The notes: generated by a model not told the origin, from the sequence alone. A stretch of 64,000 nt of DNA from Perlabentimonas gracilis (GCF_011174675.1 NZ_JAANIG010000009.1:61101-125100); one strand, 5' to 3'; shown: positions 1 through 9,326, counted from the first letter of the stretch. Made by a program: numbers and translations.

Positions 1-2
1 AA

Positions 3-320
3 ACCAAACGCAAATACTTTTTAAAGAGTAAGGATAGATCGAGCCCCACGGTTAAAGTGGTAGGAGACTTGAGGCGAAGGGTTAGGTTTGGCAGGCTAAA
101 CTTTATGGATAATTACTACGATGTGCCCGAGACCTTTGATGCTGTTTTCTGCCGAAATGTGCTAATCTACTTCGATAGGGAAACTCAGGAGAAGGTTATT
201 AATAAGCTGTGCGATAAGCTACGACCAGACGGCTACTTCTTCCTTGGTCACTCCGAGTCAATTATGAATATGGATGTGCCCCTTAAGCAGGTAAAGCCCA
301 CAATATTTAAGCGATTGTAG
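3..320 (+). CDS. cheR: CheR chemotaxis protein methyltransferase, 3' part
   Basis: C-terminal ~105 residues of the S-adenosylmethionine-dependent methyltransferase that methylates glutamates of chemoreceptors. The frame is open to the left window edge, so the gene starts outside; an internal GTG at 57 is not the start. The visible part carries the CheR signature around FCRNVLIYFD and the family's usual ending (LRPDGYFFLGHSES). It is followed after 95 bp by a kinase-like gene, cheD and cheB, so this is the head of an adaptation operon. Confidence 0.95.
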   Translation, partial: TKRKYFLKSKDRSSPTVKVVGDLRRRVRFGRLNFMDNYYDVPETFDAVFCRNVLIYFDRETQEKVINKLCDKLRPDGYFFLGHSESIMNMDVPLKQVKPTIFKRL

Positions 321-415
321 AATTTGCGCTTTTAAACTAATATTTTCTTTCGTATCTTGAGAAGATAAAATTTATCAATAGGGTATTCTCAAAAATATTA
401 TAACTACCAATTGCT

Positions 416-1318
416 ATGGGACATAAAATTACCGACGACGAATTGCTTGATGAGCTCAAACGTCGCTTTGAGCAGAACAAGATAGCGGTTAAGGAGCTCA
501 AATCGGTAAACGAGGAGCTCAAAACTGTAAACAAGAAGTTGGAAGAATCCGAAGCGCTGAAAAGCCACTTTATCTCCAATATCACTAACGAGATAATCAA
601 TCCCTTTACTTCCATCCTGGGTCTTTCTAAGGCCATCCTTTCGGTTGATAAGGAGAACTGGAAAAAGGTTGTTTCCATGATTGCCCTGATTCATTCCGAA
701 GCCTTTACCCTCGATTTTCAGTTCCGCAATATATTTGTTGCGGCCAAAATTGAAGCTGGCGAAATTTTTCCCGAAATTGTTAATGCTGATGTCATTAATA
801 TTATCGACAGCGTGATTGAGTCGTTCAAGCTTGAGGCAAGGCGCAAGAAGGTTCAGGTTGTATTCAACCATAGTTTCCCTCTCGACAAATCTGAGTTGTT
901 TCTTTTCAAAACCGATCCCGAGAAGCTCAAGCTAATTCTGGCAAACCTCCTTAGCAACGCCATTAACTTTAGCTTCGAAGGAGGGCTAGTGGAGATTAAA
1001 GGGGAGATGAAGAATAAAAATTTGGCTATCTGCGTTCGCGATCATGGCATTGGAATTAGTAAGGAGAACCAACGAATTATTTTTGATAGATTTAAAAGGT
1101 TAGACTCCGGTATTAACTCGCTCAACCGAGGGCATGGTCTTGGGTTATCAGTAAACAAAGCGGTTATTGAGATGCTTGATGGAAACATAAAGATTGAGAG
1201 TGAACTAGGTGACGGGGCATGTTTTACCATAAACATCCCCGAAAGCGAAGAGTCAACCACAGACTATGCTTCGGATGCTAACGAAACTTTTTTTGAGTCG
1301 GACGAGGAAACCTTTTAA
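416..1318 (+). CDS. Histidine-kinase-like protein without phospho-acceptor His
   Basis: A 300-residue soluble protein: an N-terminal coiled coil (about 8-48), a HisKA-like dimerisation segment (49-110) and a complete HATPase_c domain (about 160-280) with N box (LANLLSNAINFS), G1 box (DHGIGIS), F box (IFDRF) and G2 box (GHGLGLS). In the HisKA motif the residue where kinases have the phosphorylated His of H-E-x-x-x-P is Asn58 (codon AAC at 587-589), giving N-E-I-I-N-P. The ATPase half looks intact, but autophosphorylation at the usual site seems impossible. Its place between cheR and cheD suggests a role in chemotaxis adaptation, perhaps as a scaffold or ATP-binding partner. The acidic C-terminal tail (265-300) is of unknown use. 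Confidence 0.85.
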   Translation: MGHKITDDELLDELKRRFEQNKIAVKELKSVNEELKTVNKKLEESEALKSHFISNITNEIINPFTSILGLSKAILSVDKENWKKVVSMIALIHSEAFTLDFQFRNIFVAAKIEAGEIFPEIVNADVINIIDSVIESFKLEARRKKVQVVFNHSFPLDKSELFLFKTDPEKLKLILANLLSNAINFSFEGGLVEIKGEMKNKNLAICVRDHGIGISKENQRIIFDRFKRLDSGINSLNRGHGLGLSVNKAVIEMLDGNIKIESELGDGACFTINIPESEESTTDYASDANETFFESDEETF

Positions 1319-1327
1319 GCTCCACCT

Positions 1328-1807
1328 ATGGATCAAATAAGTACTCACTTCTTATACCCATCGGCGTTATTTGCTAGCATTGAGCCCCATAAGGTTTCAA
1401 CCATACTTGGCTCATGTGTAGCCGTTTGCCTTTACGATCCCATTGCTAAAATTGGAGGAATTAATCATTATATGCTACCTTTCTGGAATGGTCAGGGGCT
1501 TGCGAGCCCCAAGTATGGCAATATTGCCATAGAGCGTTTAGTTGAAAAGATGGTTAGCCTGGGATGTAAAAAAAACAATATAAAGGCAAAGGTATTTGGC
1601 GGCGGAGAGGTGATCGATACAAATATCTCCCAATTTCACATTGGCGAACGCAACATTAAGTTAGCATTGGAGATGCTCGATGAGCTTAGGATTCCTGTTG
1701 TTGCTAAAAGCGTGGGGGGAAAACTAGGAAGGAAAATAGAGTATTGTACGGGCACTGGTGAAGTTAAACAGCGATATATCGATAGAACAATCAGCTCAAA
1801 GACATAA
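1328..1807 (+). CDS. cheD: CheD chemoreceptor glutamine deamidase
   Basis: 159 residues, the usual size for CheD, which deamidates specific glutamines of chemoreceptors and in some bacteria binds CheC. The catalytic Cys lies in LGSCVAV (Cys30) and the catalytic His in GGINHYMLP (His47), with the conserved GGGEV segment further on. The gene starts 9 bp after the kinase-like gene and ends 18 bp before cheB, consistent with one transcript. Confidence 0.95.
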   Translation: MDQISTHFLYPSALFASIEPHKVSTILGSCVAVCLYDPIAKIGGINHYMLPFWNGQGLASPKYGNIAIERLVEKMVSLGCKKNNIKAKVFGGGEVIDTNISQFHIGERNIKLALEMLDELRIPVVAKSVGGKLGRKIEYCTGTGEVKQRYIDRTISSKT

Positions 1808-1825
1808 TAAACTCTGGTTTTACAT

Positions 1826-2899
1826 ATGACAAACAAGATTAGAGTTCTAATTGTAGACGACTCGGCGGTAGTTAGGCAAACCCTAAGTCAAATAATCTCC
1901 TCCGACCCTCATCTAGAGGTGATGGGAACAGCCTCCGATCCTTATTTTGCTGCCAAGAAAATTGCAGAAGAGGTTCCCGATGTTATTACCCTTGACGTGG
2001 AGATGCCCCGCATGGATGGTCTTACCTTCCTGAAAAAAATAATGACACAACACCCTATTCCTGTGGTTATTATTTCCAGCTTGACCGAGAAAGGTACCGA
2101 AACGGGAATGAAAGCGCTCGAACTAGGTGCTGTAGATATAATTACCAAACCACAGGTAAATACCAAAACCTTTTTTGAGGAGTCGCGCATTAGAATTTGT
2201 GATGCCGTTAAAGCTGCTGCGCATGCTCGAATTGCACGAAAGCGGATTAAGCTAGAGCCACATGTTGTTGAGCCTAAATACTCAGCCGATGCAGTGTTAC
2301 CCCCCTCGTTGCCCAACATGAGTATGATTAAAACAACTGAGTATGTTGTGGCCGTTGGGGCATCAACCGGAGGTACTGAAGCTCTAACTACATTCCTCAA
2401 GGCGCTTCCTCTTGACTCGCCCGGGGTAATTATTGTTCAGCATATGCCCGAAAAGTTCACCACATCGTTTGCCGCAAGGCTAAACGAAATCTGCAAAATA
2501 ACGGTTAAAGAGGCCGAGAATGGCGATTCGGTTATTCGTGGTAGAGCACTTATAGCCCCAGGTAACTTTCATATGCTATTGAAACGCAGCGGTGCCCGGT
2601 ACTACGTCGAGATAAAGGATGGCCCTTTGGTAAATCGTCACCGGCCCTCGGTTGATGTACTTTTCCGGAGCACTGCTCGTTATGCTGGAGCCAATGCGGT
2701 AGGTGTTATCATGACCGGTATGGGCGACGATGGGGCAAAAGGAATGCTTGAGATGAAGCAGGCTGGTGCCAAAACCGTAGCGCAAGATGAGAGTTCATGC
2801 GTTGTTTTTGGTATGCCCAAGGAAGCCATTAAGCTAGGAGGGGTCGATAAGGTGCTCTCGCTCGAAGCAATTGCTCCGTTTGTGATTAAGAATCACTAG
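1826..2899 (+). CDS. cheB: CheB protein-glutamate methylesterase/deamidase
   Basis: 357 residues. The N-terminal receiver (about 5-125) has the acidic pair Asp11/Asp12 and phospho-acceptor Asp57 in TLDVEMP. The C-terminal methylesterase domain (about 170-357) has the Ser nucleophile in GASTGG, the His in QHMP and the Asp in GMGDDGA. It removes methyl groups added by CheR, so cheR, cheD and cheB cover the adaptation chemistry. Last gene before a strong hairpin terminator. Confidence 0.96.
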   Translation: MTNKIRVLIVDDSAVVRQTLSQIISSDPHLEVMGTASDPYFAAKKIAEEVPDVITLDVEMPRMDGLTFLKKIMTQHPIPVVIISSLTEKGTETGMKALELGAVDIITKPQVNTKTFFEESRIRICDAVKAAAHARIARKRIKLEPHVVEPKYSADAVLPPSLPNMSMIKTTEYVVAVGASTGGTEALTTFLKALPLDSPGVIIVQHMPEKFTTSFAARLNEICKITVKEAENGDSVIRGRALIAPGNFHMLLKRSGARYYVEIKDGPLVNRHRPSVDVLFRSTARYAGANAVGVIMTGMGDDGAKGMLEMKQAGAKTVAQDESSCVVFGMPKEAIKLGGVDKVLSLEAIAPFVIKNH

Positions 2900-2905
2900 C
2901 ATTAT

Positions 2906-2930
2906 AAGCGCTTACCAAAGCGCTTTTTTT
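2906..2930 (+). terminator. Rho-independent terminator after cheB
   Basis: Perfect 7-bp stem (2907-2913 with 2918-2924), 4-base loop, then a run of seven T. It ends the che operon. Confidence 0.85.
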
Positions 2931-3019
2931 GCATTGTACCATTGCCATTTTTTTCTTATACTTGCTTTTTAATCATATCAACTGCCATTTTAGCTAATGG
3001 CATATGCAACAAACAGATT

Positions 3020-4405
3020 ATGCAAACCTTATCCGATACTAAGCCCGATAAAGCAAAACCGATACAGCATAAATTACCGTTGCTATACAAATTTTTTTGC
3101 TGGTGCTCGGGTGCAAGGATTTACATTTTAAAGCAGTGCCCATCGGAGTATAACAAGTTTTATGGCATTGGCGTAATTGTATTTCTTACAGGTGTTATGG
3201 CCTCCCTATCTGGAGGTTATGCCATTTATACTGTGTTTCGAAAGTTTGAGATTGCCGTAGCTTTTGGTTTGCTCTGGGGATTCCTTATTTTTTCAATTGA
3301 CTGGTACATAGTTGCAAGCTTAAGGAAGCAGCAAAGTAAGCTCAAAGAGTTCGGTATGGCTTTGCCCCGTTTTGTGTTGGCTGTAGTAATTGCCTTTGTG
3401 GTATCGATGCCACTCAAGCTTAAACTATTTGAGCGCGAAATTGAGCAGCAAATAGTTTTCGATCAGCAGCAAAGCAACATTAGGTATTCAGAACTGATAT
3501 CCAAAGAGTTTGCAGATATCGAACGGCTCGAAAATCAGAATGAAGTCCTCCGCCAAGAGCTTACTCGAAAGGAAGATCAGCGAAACCAACTCTTCAATAT
3601 GATAATTGCCGAGGCCGAAGGTATGAGCCCTACTCAAACTCCAGGTAAAGGCCCCGTTTACAGGGAGAAGAGGATGGAGTACGATAAGGTAGACTCGGAG
3701 CTAAGCCAGCTCAGGAGAATAAATAATCAAATAATAGAGCAAAATAATCAAAGCCTAACCTCCCTCCGTAAGCGGCGAGATGATGCTATGGCCAATGCCA
3801 CTGTGGTAACCAAGCAATCCGATGGCTTTTTAGCTCGGCTACAAGCTATGAATTCGCTTACAAGCAGTAGTAGTAGCATTCAGTGGGCAAGCTGGTTTAT
3901 AATTTTGCTCTTTATTACCATCGAGAGTGCACCCATAATTGTTAAGCTGCTTTCGGGCCGAGGCCCATACGACGACCTGCTGGAAGCCGAGGAGTACATT
4001 AAACAGGTTGAAATACGGCGAGATGTGGTGCAAGCAGAGCTTACTGAGGATCACCATATCGATCTTCATCGATTGTTGGAGAAGGAGCGTAACGATAAGC
4101 TATACGAGGTGGAGAAGGATCATATAAAGAATGAAGCTGAGGTGTTGAGCGAGATCAATAAGCTTAAAATAATACGGTGGAAGGAGGAAGAGATAGGTAA
4201 GCTACACGCAACAGAGCAGGAGGTCACGCAAACGCAGAGTGATGACGATGCAACCATTACCGACGAGGCTGCTAAACTTTTTGTTCCTGAAGAATCGCCC
4301 GAGTTGAAAGATATGCCCGATGATACCGATGATGATATAATGGCAGGAGTTAATGAGCTAAGTAAGGATAATCCTGAAGAAACCAACTCCCCAAAATTTA
4401 ATTAA
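3020..4405 (+). CDS. DUF4407 membrane protein
   Basis: About 461 residues from ATG 3020; the open frame extends up to a TTG at 2942, but that would begin almost inside the cheB terminator. Three or four membrane segments lie in the N-terminal half (GIGVIVFLTGVMASLSGGYA; a second in FGLLWGFLIFSIDWYIV; a third in FVLAVVIAFVVSMPL), followed by a long coiled-coil region (about 165-270) and one more membrane segment (ASWFIILLFITIESAPIIVK). The W-G-F-L-I-F-S-I-D-W-Y-I-V stretch is characteristic of DUF4407. The C-terminus is charged and acidic. Function unknown; possibly forms a locus with the sensor gene that follows. Confidence 0.8.
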   Translation: MQTLSDTKPDKAKPIQHKLPLLYKFFCWCSGARIYILKQCPSEYNKFYGIGVIVFLTGVMASLSGGYAIYTVFRKFEIAVAFGLLWGFLIFSIDWYIVASLRKQQSKLKEFGMALPRFVLAVVIAFVVSMPLKLKLFEREIEQQIVFDQQQSNIRYSELISKEFADIERLENQNEVLRQELTRKEDQRNQLFNMIIAEAEGMSPTQTPGKGPVYREKRMEYDKVDSELSQLRRINNQIIEQNNQSLTSLRKRRDDAMANATVVTKQSDGFLARLQAMNSLTSSSSSIQWASWFIILLFITIESAPIIVKLLSGRGPYDDLLEAEEYIKQVEIRRDVVQAELTEDHHIDLHRLLEKERNDKLYEVEKDHIKNEAEVLSEINKLKIIRWKEEEIGKLHATEQEVTQTQSDDDATITDEAAKLFVPEESPELKDMPDDTDDDIMAGVNELSKDNPEETNSPKFN

Positions 4406-4486
4406 AAGCCTTTGTTCGCTAGTTTTTTGGCAACAGTTTAGTGATTATAACAAATAATATCTAATTTTAGTCAAATTTTTCCGACT

Positions 4487-6769
4487 ATGCAGCATAATTA
4501 CTCAAAGGGGTTTGTTATCCGAATTTCACTTATAACCTTTGTTATAGGCCTAGTTTTTTTAGTTGTATTAATGTTTGTGCAGGCCCTGATGCAAAACATA
4601 GCTTTTACTGGTGCAGGGATAGCTCAATTGCATAAACACTCACCCGTCTTCTATCTGCTAGATGCTTTACCTATAATTCTTGCTGTGGCATCGGTTTTTA
4701 TAGCCAGATTTGTGTCCCGTGTACAGAATGAGGCCAAAGACTTTACAGAGAAAGAAACAACGCATCAGCGTAAGCTATACCGATTTGTTCAAAAGCTAAA
4801 AGAAGGTGATATTGAGGCTGATTTTTCTCCTGATGAGAATGATGTGCTGGGGAAGGCCATAGTAAATCTTCGCGATACCCTTAAGCAAAGCAAGGAAGAA
4901 GAGGCTGCTCGGAGAAAAGAGGACGAACAGCGCAGTTGGACTGCTGAGGGACTTGCCAAGTTTGGAGAGATTTTAAGAACTCAGAAAGATGATGTTGAAG
5001 AGCTTACATATCTAATCATAAGCAATTTGGTTAAGTATGTCGATGCCAATCAGGGTGGTTTTTACTTATTGGACGATACCGACCCCGGCGATAGGTTCTT
5101 TAACCTCACGGCCTGCTACGCCTACGAGCGCAGAAAGTATGCCGATAGTCGTGTAGATTGGGGCGAGGGGCTGGTAGGTGCCTGTGCACTGGAGAAGCAA
5201 ACCACAGTCCTTAAAAAAGTTCCCGACTCATACCTCAAGATCACATCTGGCTTGGGCACAGCCAATCCAAAGAATATTGCCTTAATTCCCCTTAAGGTTA
5301 ACGATGAGGTGCACGGTGTATTGGAGATAGCGTCGTTCCAGCCATTCGATCAGCATCGTATCGACTTTATTGAGAAGGTTGCTGAAAGTATTGCTTCCAC
5401 CATATCAAATACAAAAATCAATATTCGTACTGCTAAGCTGCTAAAGGAATCGCAGGAGCAAGCCGAGATACTCCAAGCACAGGAAGAGCAGATGCGCCAG
5501 AATATGGAGGAGCTACAGGCAACCCAAGAGGAAGCTGCTCGTCAGGCCGAAAAGTTTATAAGCTTTACCAACTCGGTTAACCATACCCTGATTCGCGCCG
5601 AGTACGATGTGAATGGGGTATTACTTTACGCAAACACAAAGTTCTTAAACAAGCTCGAGTACTCTTCGAATTCTGAGGTTGAGGGTAAGCACATCTCCAT
5701 GTTTATAAATAAAAAGGATAGGGTTTGGTTCGATGAGATTTGGGAAAGCCTAGCAAAGGGAGGTCACCATTTCGAGGGCGATATGAAGCATGTAACCAAG
5801 AGTGGAAAGGATCTTTGGACTATTGCAACCTACACCTGCGTGCGTAATCCCAATGGCGGAGTAGAAAAGATCCTGTTTTTGGCCATTGATACCACCGAGC
5901 AGAAAAACCAAAGCCTCGACTTTGAGGGGCAAATAGAGGCGCTTAACCGCTCTAGCATAAAGGCCGAGTACACCCCAACGGGCGATATCCTCGATGTGAA
6001 CGAAAAATTCCAGCAAACCTTTGCCCTCACGTTGGCCGAAGCTAAAGCTAAGACTATTTTCGACCTATTCCATAATAACGATAGAAAGCAGATTGAGGGC
6101 ATTTGGGACGACGTAACCCATGGCATACCTTTCGAGGGACAGGTAAAGATGCTCATGAAGGATAGCGTGGAGCGTTGGTTCCGAGGTACGTTTACGGCAG
6201 TTAACGATATGTATGGCGAGGTGGCCAAAGTAGTATTTATTGGCCATGATAATACCCGTGAGAAACTCATGGAGATTGAGACAATGGAGCAGACCGAGCA
6301 GCTTAAGCGCCAAGAGGAGATGCTTAGGCAGAATGAGGTGGAGCTAAACCGTAAACTCCGTGAGGCTAAGGAAGATATTAAGAATCAGTTCAAGGAGATA
6401 GAGCGCGTTAAGATTCGAACCGAGAAGACCCTCGAGGGCTTCCTCGATGCAATTATCACCACCGATCAGGATGGTATTGTACAGTTCTTCAATAAAGCAG
6501 CCGAGGAACTACTGGGTGTAACCAAGGACGAGATTCTTGGCCAAAGCATTCGTATCTTATTCCCCCCAGAGGCCTCTGATACTGACGAGTTCTTGGCTTC
6601 CTATCTCGACCCAGAGAAGCCCGCCATTGTTGGAGAAAGGCGTGAAATTTCTATTATCCGTAAGGATGGCGAGGAGCTAAACGTACTAATGCTGCTCACC
6701 GAAGCCAAGGTGGGGCGTGAGTTCACCATAACTGCTTTTATACAGAATATCTCTGTTGATTTATTCTAG
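4487..6769 (+). CDS. Membrane GAF/multi-PAS sensor without output domain
   Basis: 760 residues. Two membrane helices near the N-terminus (about 8-34 and 53-75) enclose a very short outside loop. A HAMP-like/coiled linker follows, then a GAF domain (about 165-315), a coiled coil (315-360), two similar PAS domains (about 362-480 and 487-605), another long coiled coil, and a third PAS (about 650-755). No HATPase, GGDEF, EAL, methyl-accepting or DNA-binding domain is seen, and the protein ends just after the last PAS. It must therefore signal through partner proteins, or modulate the neighbouring DUF4407 or Che proteins (inference). Confidence 0.8.
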   Translation: MQHNYSKGFVIRISLITFVIGLVFLVVLMFVQALMQNIAFTGAGIAQLHKHSPVFYLLDALPIILAVASVFIARFVSRVQNEAKDFTEKETTHQRKLYRFVQKLKEGDIEADFSPDENDVLGKAIVNLRDTLKQSKEEEAARRKEDEQRSWTAEGLAKFGEILRTQKDDVEELTYLIISNLVKYVDANQGGFYLLDDTDPGDRFFNLTACYAYERRKYADSRVDWGEGLVGACALEKQTTVLKKVPDSYLKITSGLGTANPKNIALIPLKVNDEVHGVLEIASFQPFDQHRIDFIEKVAESIASTISNTKINIRTAKLLKESQEQAEILQAQEEQMRQNMEELQATQEEAARQAEKFISFTNSVNHTLIRAEYDVNGVLLYANTKFLNKLEYSSNSEVEGKHISMFINKKDRVWFDEIWESLAKGGHHFEGDMKHVTKSGKDLWTIATYTCVRNPNGGVEKILFLAIDTTEQKNQSLDFEGQIEALNRSSIKAEYTPTGDILDVNEKFQQTFALTLAEAKAKTIFDLFHNNDRKQIEGIWDDVTHGIPFEGQVKMLMKDSVERWFRGTFTAVNDMYGEVAKVVFIGHDNTREKLMEIETMEQTEQLKRQEEMLRQNEVELNRKLREAKEDIKNQFKEIERVKIRTEKTLEGFLDAIITTDQDGIVQFFNKAAEELLGVTKDEILGQSIRILFPPEASDTDEFLASYLDPEKPAIVGERREISIIRKDGEELNVLMLLTEAKVGREFTITAFIQNISVDLF

Positions 6770-6797
6770 CAATCCATTTGTTTAGCAAAACTCAATG

Positions 6798-6832
6798 CAG
6801 GTCAGCACCCTTAGCTGACCTGTATTTTTTTT
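6798..6832 (+). terminator. Rho-independent terminator after the PAS sensor gene
   Basis: Nine-bp stem (6798-6806 with 6814-6822), 7-base loop, then a T-rich tract. Confidence 0.85.
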
Positions 6833-6879
6833 ATTTGTAGCAGATGGCACAAAATTTTTATATGCTTACCAAATTTAGC

Positions 6880-6887
6880 TACTTTTG
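6880..6887 (+). promoter_or_regulatory. Candidate -7 element for dnaX
   Basis: TACTTTTG matches the Bacteroidota -7 consensus TAnnTTTG, 54 bp before the dnaX ATG. No convincing -33 TTTG was found at the right distance. Confidence 0.45.
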
Positions 6888-6941
6888 TAAATACCAAGTA
6901 TGGATTATAATTAATGCCAACTGTCAGCAATTTATTGATTT

Positions 6942-8048
6942 ATGGAAAATTTTGTTGTTTCAGCACGTAAGTATCGACCCACCAGTTTTAAGAGTGTGAT
7001 TGGCCAGCATTCGCTAACCACAACCCTTAAAAATGCTATTCAGCGCAAGCAGCTTGCTCAGGCCTACCTGTTTTGCGGCCCCCGTGGCGTGGGAAAAACA
7101 ACGTGTGCCCGAATATTTGCCAAAACAATAAATTGCCTAAATCCAACTCCCGAGTTGGAGGCGTGTAATGAGTGTGAGAGTTGTAAGGCTTTTATCAATC
7201 AGCGATCGTTTAATATCCATGAACTCGATGCTGCCTCAAACAGTTCCGTTGATGGTATCCGTAAGCTTATAGAGCAGGTGCGTATACCACCTCAAATTGG
7301 TAAGTACAGCGTTTATATCATCGATGAGGTGCATATGCTATCGCAGGCAGCCTTCAATGCGTTTCTCAAGACACTAGAAGAGCCACCAGCTCACGCAATA
7401 TTTATACTAGCTACCACCGAGAAGCATAAAATTCTACCTACCATCCTATCGCGTTGTCAAATCTACGATTTTAATAGGATTAAGGTAGAGGACACAGTGA
7501 AGTACCTCGAGTTTATTGCCAAGGAAGAGAATGTAACCTACGAGGTGGAAGGGCTAAATATTATAGCCCAAAAGGCCGATGGTGCCATGCGCGATGCGCT
7601 GTCCATTTTCGATCAAGTGGTTAGCTTTAGCGATAATAATATCACCTACCAAAAGGTAATTGAGAACCTGAACGTTCTCGATTTTCAGTATTACTTCACA
7701 CTCACCGAAGATTTTTTGAAGGGTGATTTCGCCAATGCCCTCCGTACATTCGATGAGCTGCTCTCTAAGGGGTTCGATGTACAGCAGTTCACCTCAGGGA
7801 TGAGCGATCATCTGCGGAACTTGTTGGTATGTAAAGACCCACAAACTGCGCAGATACTTGAGGTAGGCGCAGCCATTGCCGAGCGATACATCAAGTTTGC
7901 CACCGAATGCTCTGTGGAGTTCCTCATTAAAGCTCTCGATGTGGTGAACCAGGCCGATGTAACCTATCGGCAAAGTAGTAATCAGCGGCTTCATGTTGAG
8001 CTTATGCTGATTAGGTTGTGCGGACTTAATCAAGAAAAAAAAAAATAA
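6942..8048 (+). CDS. dnaX: DNA polymerase III gamma/tau subunit, N-terminal frame
   Basis: 368 codons ending in a TAA directly after 11 consecutive A. Clamp-loader AAA+ ATPase: Walker A GPRGVGKT (46-53), zinc-binding cysteines in the next 40 residues (CLNP, CNECESC), Walker B/DExx in IIDEVH, sensor 1 in ILATTEKHK and the SRC arginine finger in ILSRCQ, then the lid and collar domain III. A gamma-like product would stop here. The tau C-terminal part continues in another frame from 8047, so the full protein needs loss of one A (or gain of two) in the run. This could be transcriptional slippage, as described for Thermus dnaX, or an assembly error at a homopolymer. Confidence 0.93.
   Translation: MENFVVSARKYRPTSFKSVIGQHSLTTTLKNAIQRKQLAQAYLFCGPRGVGKTTCARIFAKTINCLNPTPELEACNECESCKAFINQRSFNIHELDAASNSSVDGIRKLIEQVRIPPQIGKYSVYIIDEVHMLSQAAFNAFLKTLEEPPAHAIFILATTEKHKILPTILSRCQIYDFNRIKVEDTVKYLEFIAKEENVTYEVEGLNIIAQKADGAMRDALSIFDQVVSFSDNNITYQKVIENLNVLDFQYYFTLTEDFLKGDFANALRTFDELLSKGFDVQQFTSGMSDHLRNLLVCKDPQTAQILEVGAAIAERYIKFATECSVEFLIKALDVVNQADVTYRQSSNQRLHVELMLIRLCGLNQEKKK
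8035..8045 (+). other. dnaX: A11 homopolymer at the dnaX frame break
   Basis: Eleven A between GAA-like codon start G8034 and T8046. Frame zero reads Glu-Lys-Lys-Lys-stop. The downstream tau frame is reached by removing one A or adding two. A -1 ribosomal shift of the E. coli type would meet a TAG within seven codons, so it does not fit. Confidence 0.9.
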
Positions 8049-8706
8049 CCTCTACGAGTGGTTAGACGAGTATACCAACGAGCTTACCATTCTTACTGGT
8101 AGTACCGATGATACTCCAAAGGTAGTTGCAGAACCGAAACCTAAGCCAATTGCAAAACCATTACCCGAAAAGCCCATCCCGGTTTCAAGGGCTACCCCTA
8201 AGAGCATATCCATAAAAGATGCCTTGGAGGGTAAACCTATAGCAGCATCCTCAAATGAGGCTGATCAACCCCAGCCAATTATTGATGATGTTGAGGACGA
8301 AGATATTGATGTTGATATTCCCGCCGAAGAGGAGGTTCTCTTTAGTCAGGTGGATTTGGAACGCCATTGGCAGCAGTTTATTGAAAGTCACTTGCTGGGG
8401 AAGCCAAGATTTATTAGCTTGCTTACAACGTATCAGCCTGTACTGGCGAGTAATTTTCAGGTAAAAGTAGTGTTCGAGGCCCAGCTGCAGCTTGAAATGT
8501 TTGCCGAGGTTAAAAATGAATTAACTCATTTCCTTCGCTCGAAGCTCGGAAGTAAGGGGCTCGTAATCGAGGCAAGTTTTCAGAGCCAAGGCAATGGGAA
8601 TGGTAACGGGAAAATTTATACCGTTGAGGATCGATTTAAGTTCTTGAGTCAGAAGAATCCTAAACTACTAAACCTGAAACAACAGTTGAATTTGGATTTT
8701 GACTAA
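8047..8706 (+). CDS. dnaX: DnaX tau C-terminal region (second frame)
   Basis: Open continuation of dnaX, about 219 codons, without a convincing start of its own (an ATG-less beginning; a TTG at 8224 is the first alternative start). It holds a Pro/Lys-rich linker (about codons 25-60), an acidic stretch, and a C-terminal domain that resembles the end of other Bacteroidota DnaX proteins (LERHWQQFIESHLLG, then LRSKLGSKGLVIEASF). Fused to the upstream frame the protein would be about 587 residues, the usual length for full DnaX in this phylum. Best read as the second half of one gene. Confidence 0.8.
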   Translation, partial: NLYEWLDEYTNELTILTGSTDDTPKVVAEPKPKPIAKPLPEKPIPVSRATPKSISIKDALEGKPIAASSNEADQPQPIIDDVEDEDIDVDIPAEEEVLFSQVDLERHWQQFIESHLLGKPRFISLLTTYQPVLASNFQVKVVFEAQLQLEMFAEVKNELTHFLRSKLGSKGLVIEASFQSQGNGNGNGKIYTVEDRFKFLSQKNPKLLNLKQQLNLDFD

Positions 8707-8790
8707 CGTTTTAATACCAAACATTTAATTATTTACATTGTTAATGTATACAGAAGTAATTATTAATAACCACTTAAAAATTAATCTACT

Positions 8791-9300
8791 ATGCTAAATC
8801 AACGAGTTTACAATGCCATTAACGATCAGATTAATGCAGAGATTTGGTCGGGCTATATGTATCTTTCCATGTCGGCCTACTTCTCATCGGAAGGTTTGAA
8901 TGGATTTGCCAACTGGATGAGAGTTCAGTGGCAAGAGGAGCTTTCGCACGCCATGAAGTTTTTCGATTATGTGGTGGAGCGGGGCGAAAGACCAATTCTG
9001 AAGCCCATTGATGCCGTTCCAGAGAAGTGGGATAGCGCTATGCATGCCATGGAGGAAACCCTTAAGCATGAGCAAAAGGTAACGTCGCTTATTAACAACA
9101 TTATGGATGTTGCCATCGAGGAGAAGGACCATGCTACAAAGAGTATGCTTCAGTGGTTTATCGACGAGCAGGTTGAGGAGGAAGCAGGTGCACAAGAAAT
9201 TATTGATAGCCTGAAGCTACTTGATGGCAAAGGCCATGGAATTTATATGCTTGATAAGGAGCTAAAAGCTCGCCAGTTTGTTGATGAAACTGCGGAGTAA
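8791..9300 (+). CDS. ftnA: Ferritin (non-haem, FtnA type)
   Basis: 169 residues, standard length. Ferroxidase residues are visible: Glu17, Glu50 and His53 (WQEELSHAMKFFDYV), Glu in EETLKHEQKVT, and Q-x-x-E in WFIDEQVEEE. It oxidises and stores iron in a 24-mer cytosolic shell. It is convergent with feoAB, so iron uptake and storage are adjacent. Confidence 0.95.
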   Translation: MLNQRVYNAINDQINAEIWSGYMYLSMSAYFSSEGLNGFANWMRVQWQEELSHAMKFFDYVVERGERPILKPIDAVPEKWDSAMHAMEETLKHEQKVTSLINNIMDVAIEEKDHATKSMLQWFIDEQVEEEAGAQEIIDSLKLLDGKGHGIYMLDKELKARQFVDETAE

Positions 9301-9326
9301 AATCAGGTAGCGAGATCCATAAGTGC

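Noticed and set aside
2942..3019. Extended N-terminus of the DUF4407 protein from TTG 2942
   Set aside because: It begins 12 bp after the cheB terminator T run and has no RBS; ATG 3020 is more likely.
8045..8070. E. coli-like -1 ribosomal frameshift in dnaX
   Set aside because: The -1 frame meets a TAG within seven codons and does not lead to the tau frame.
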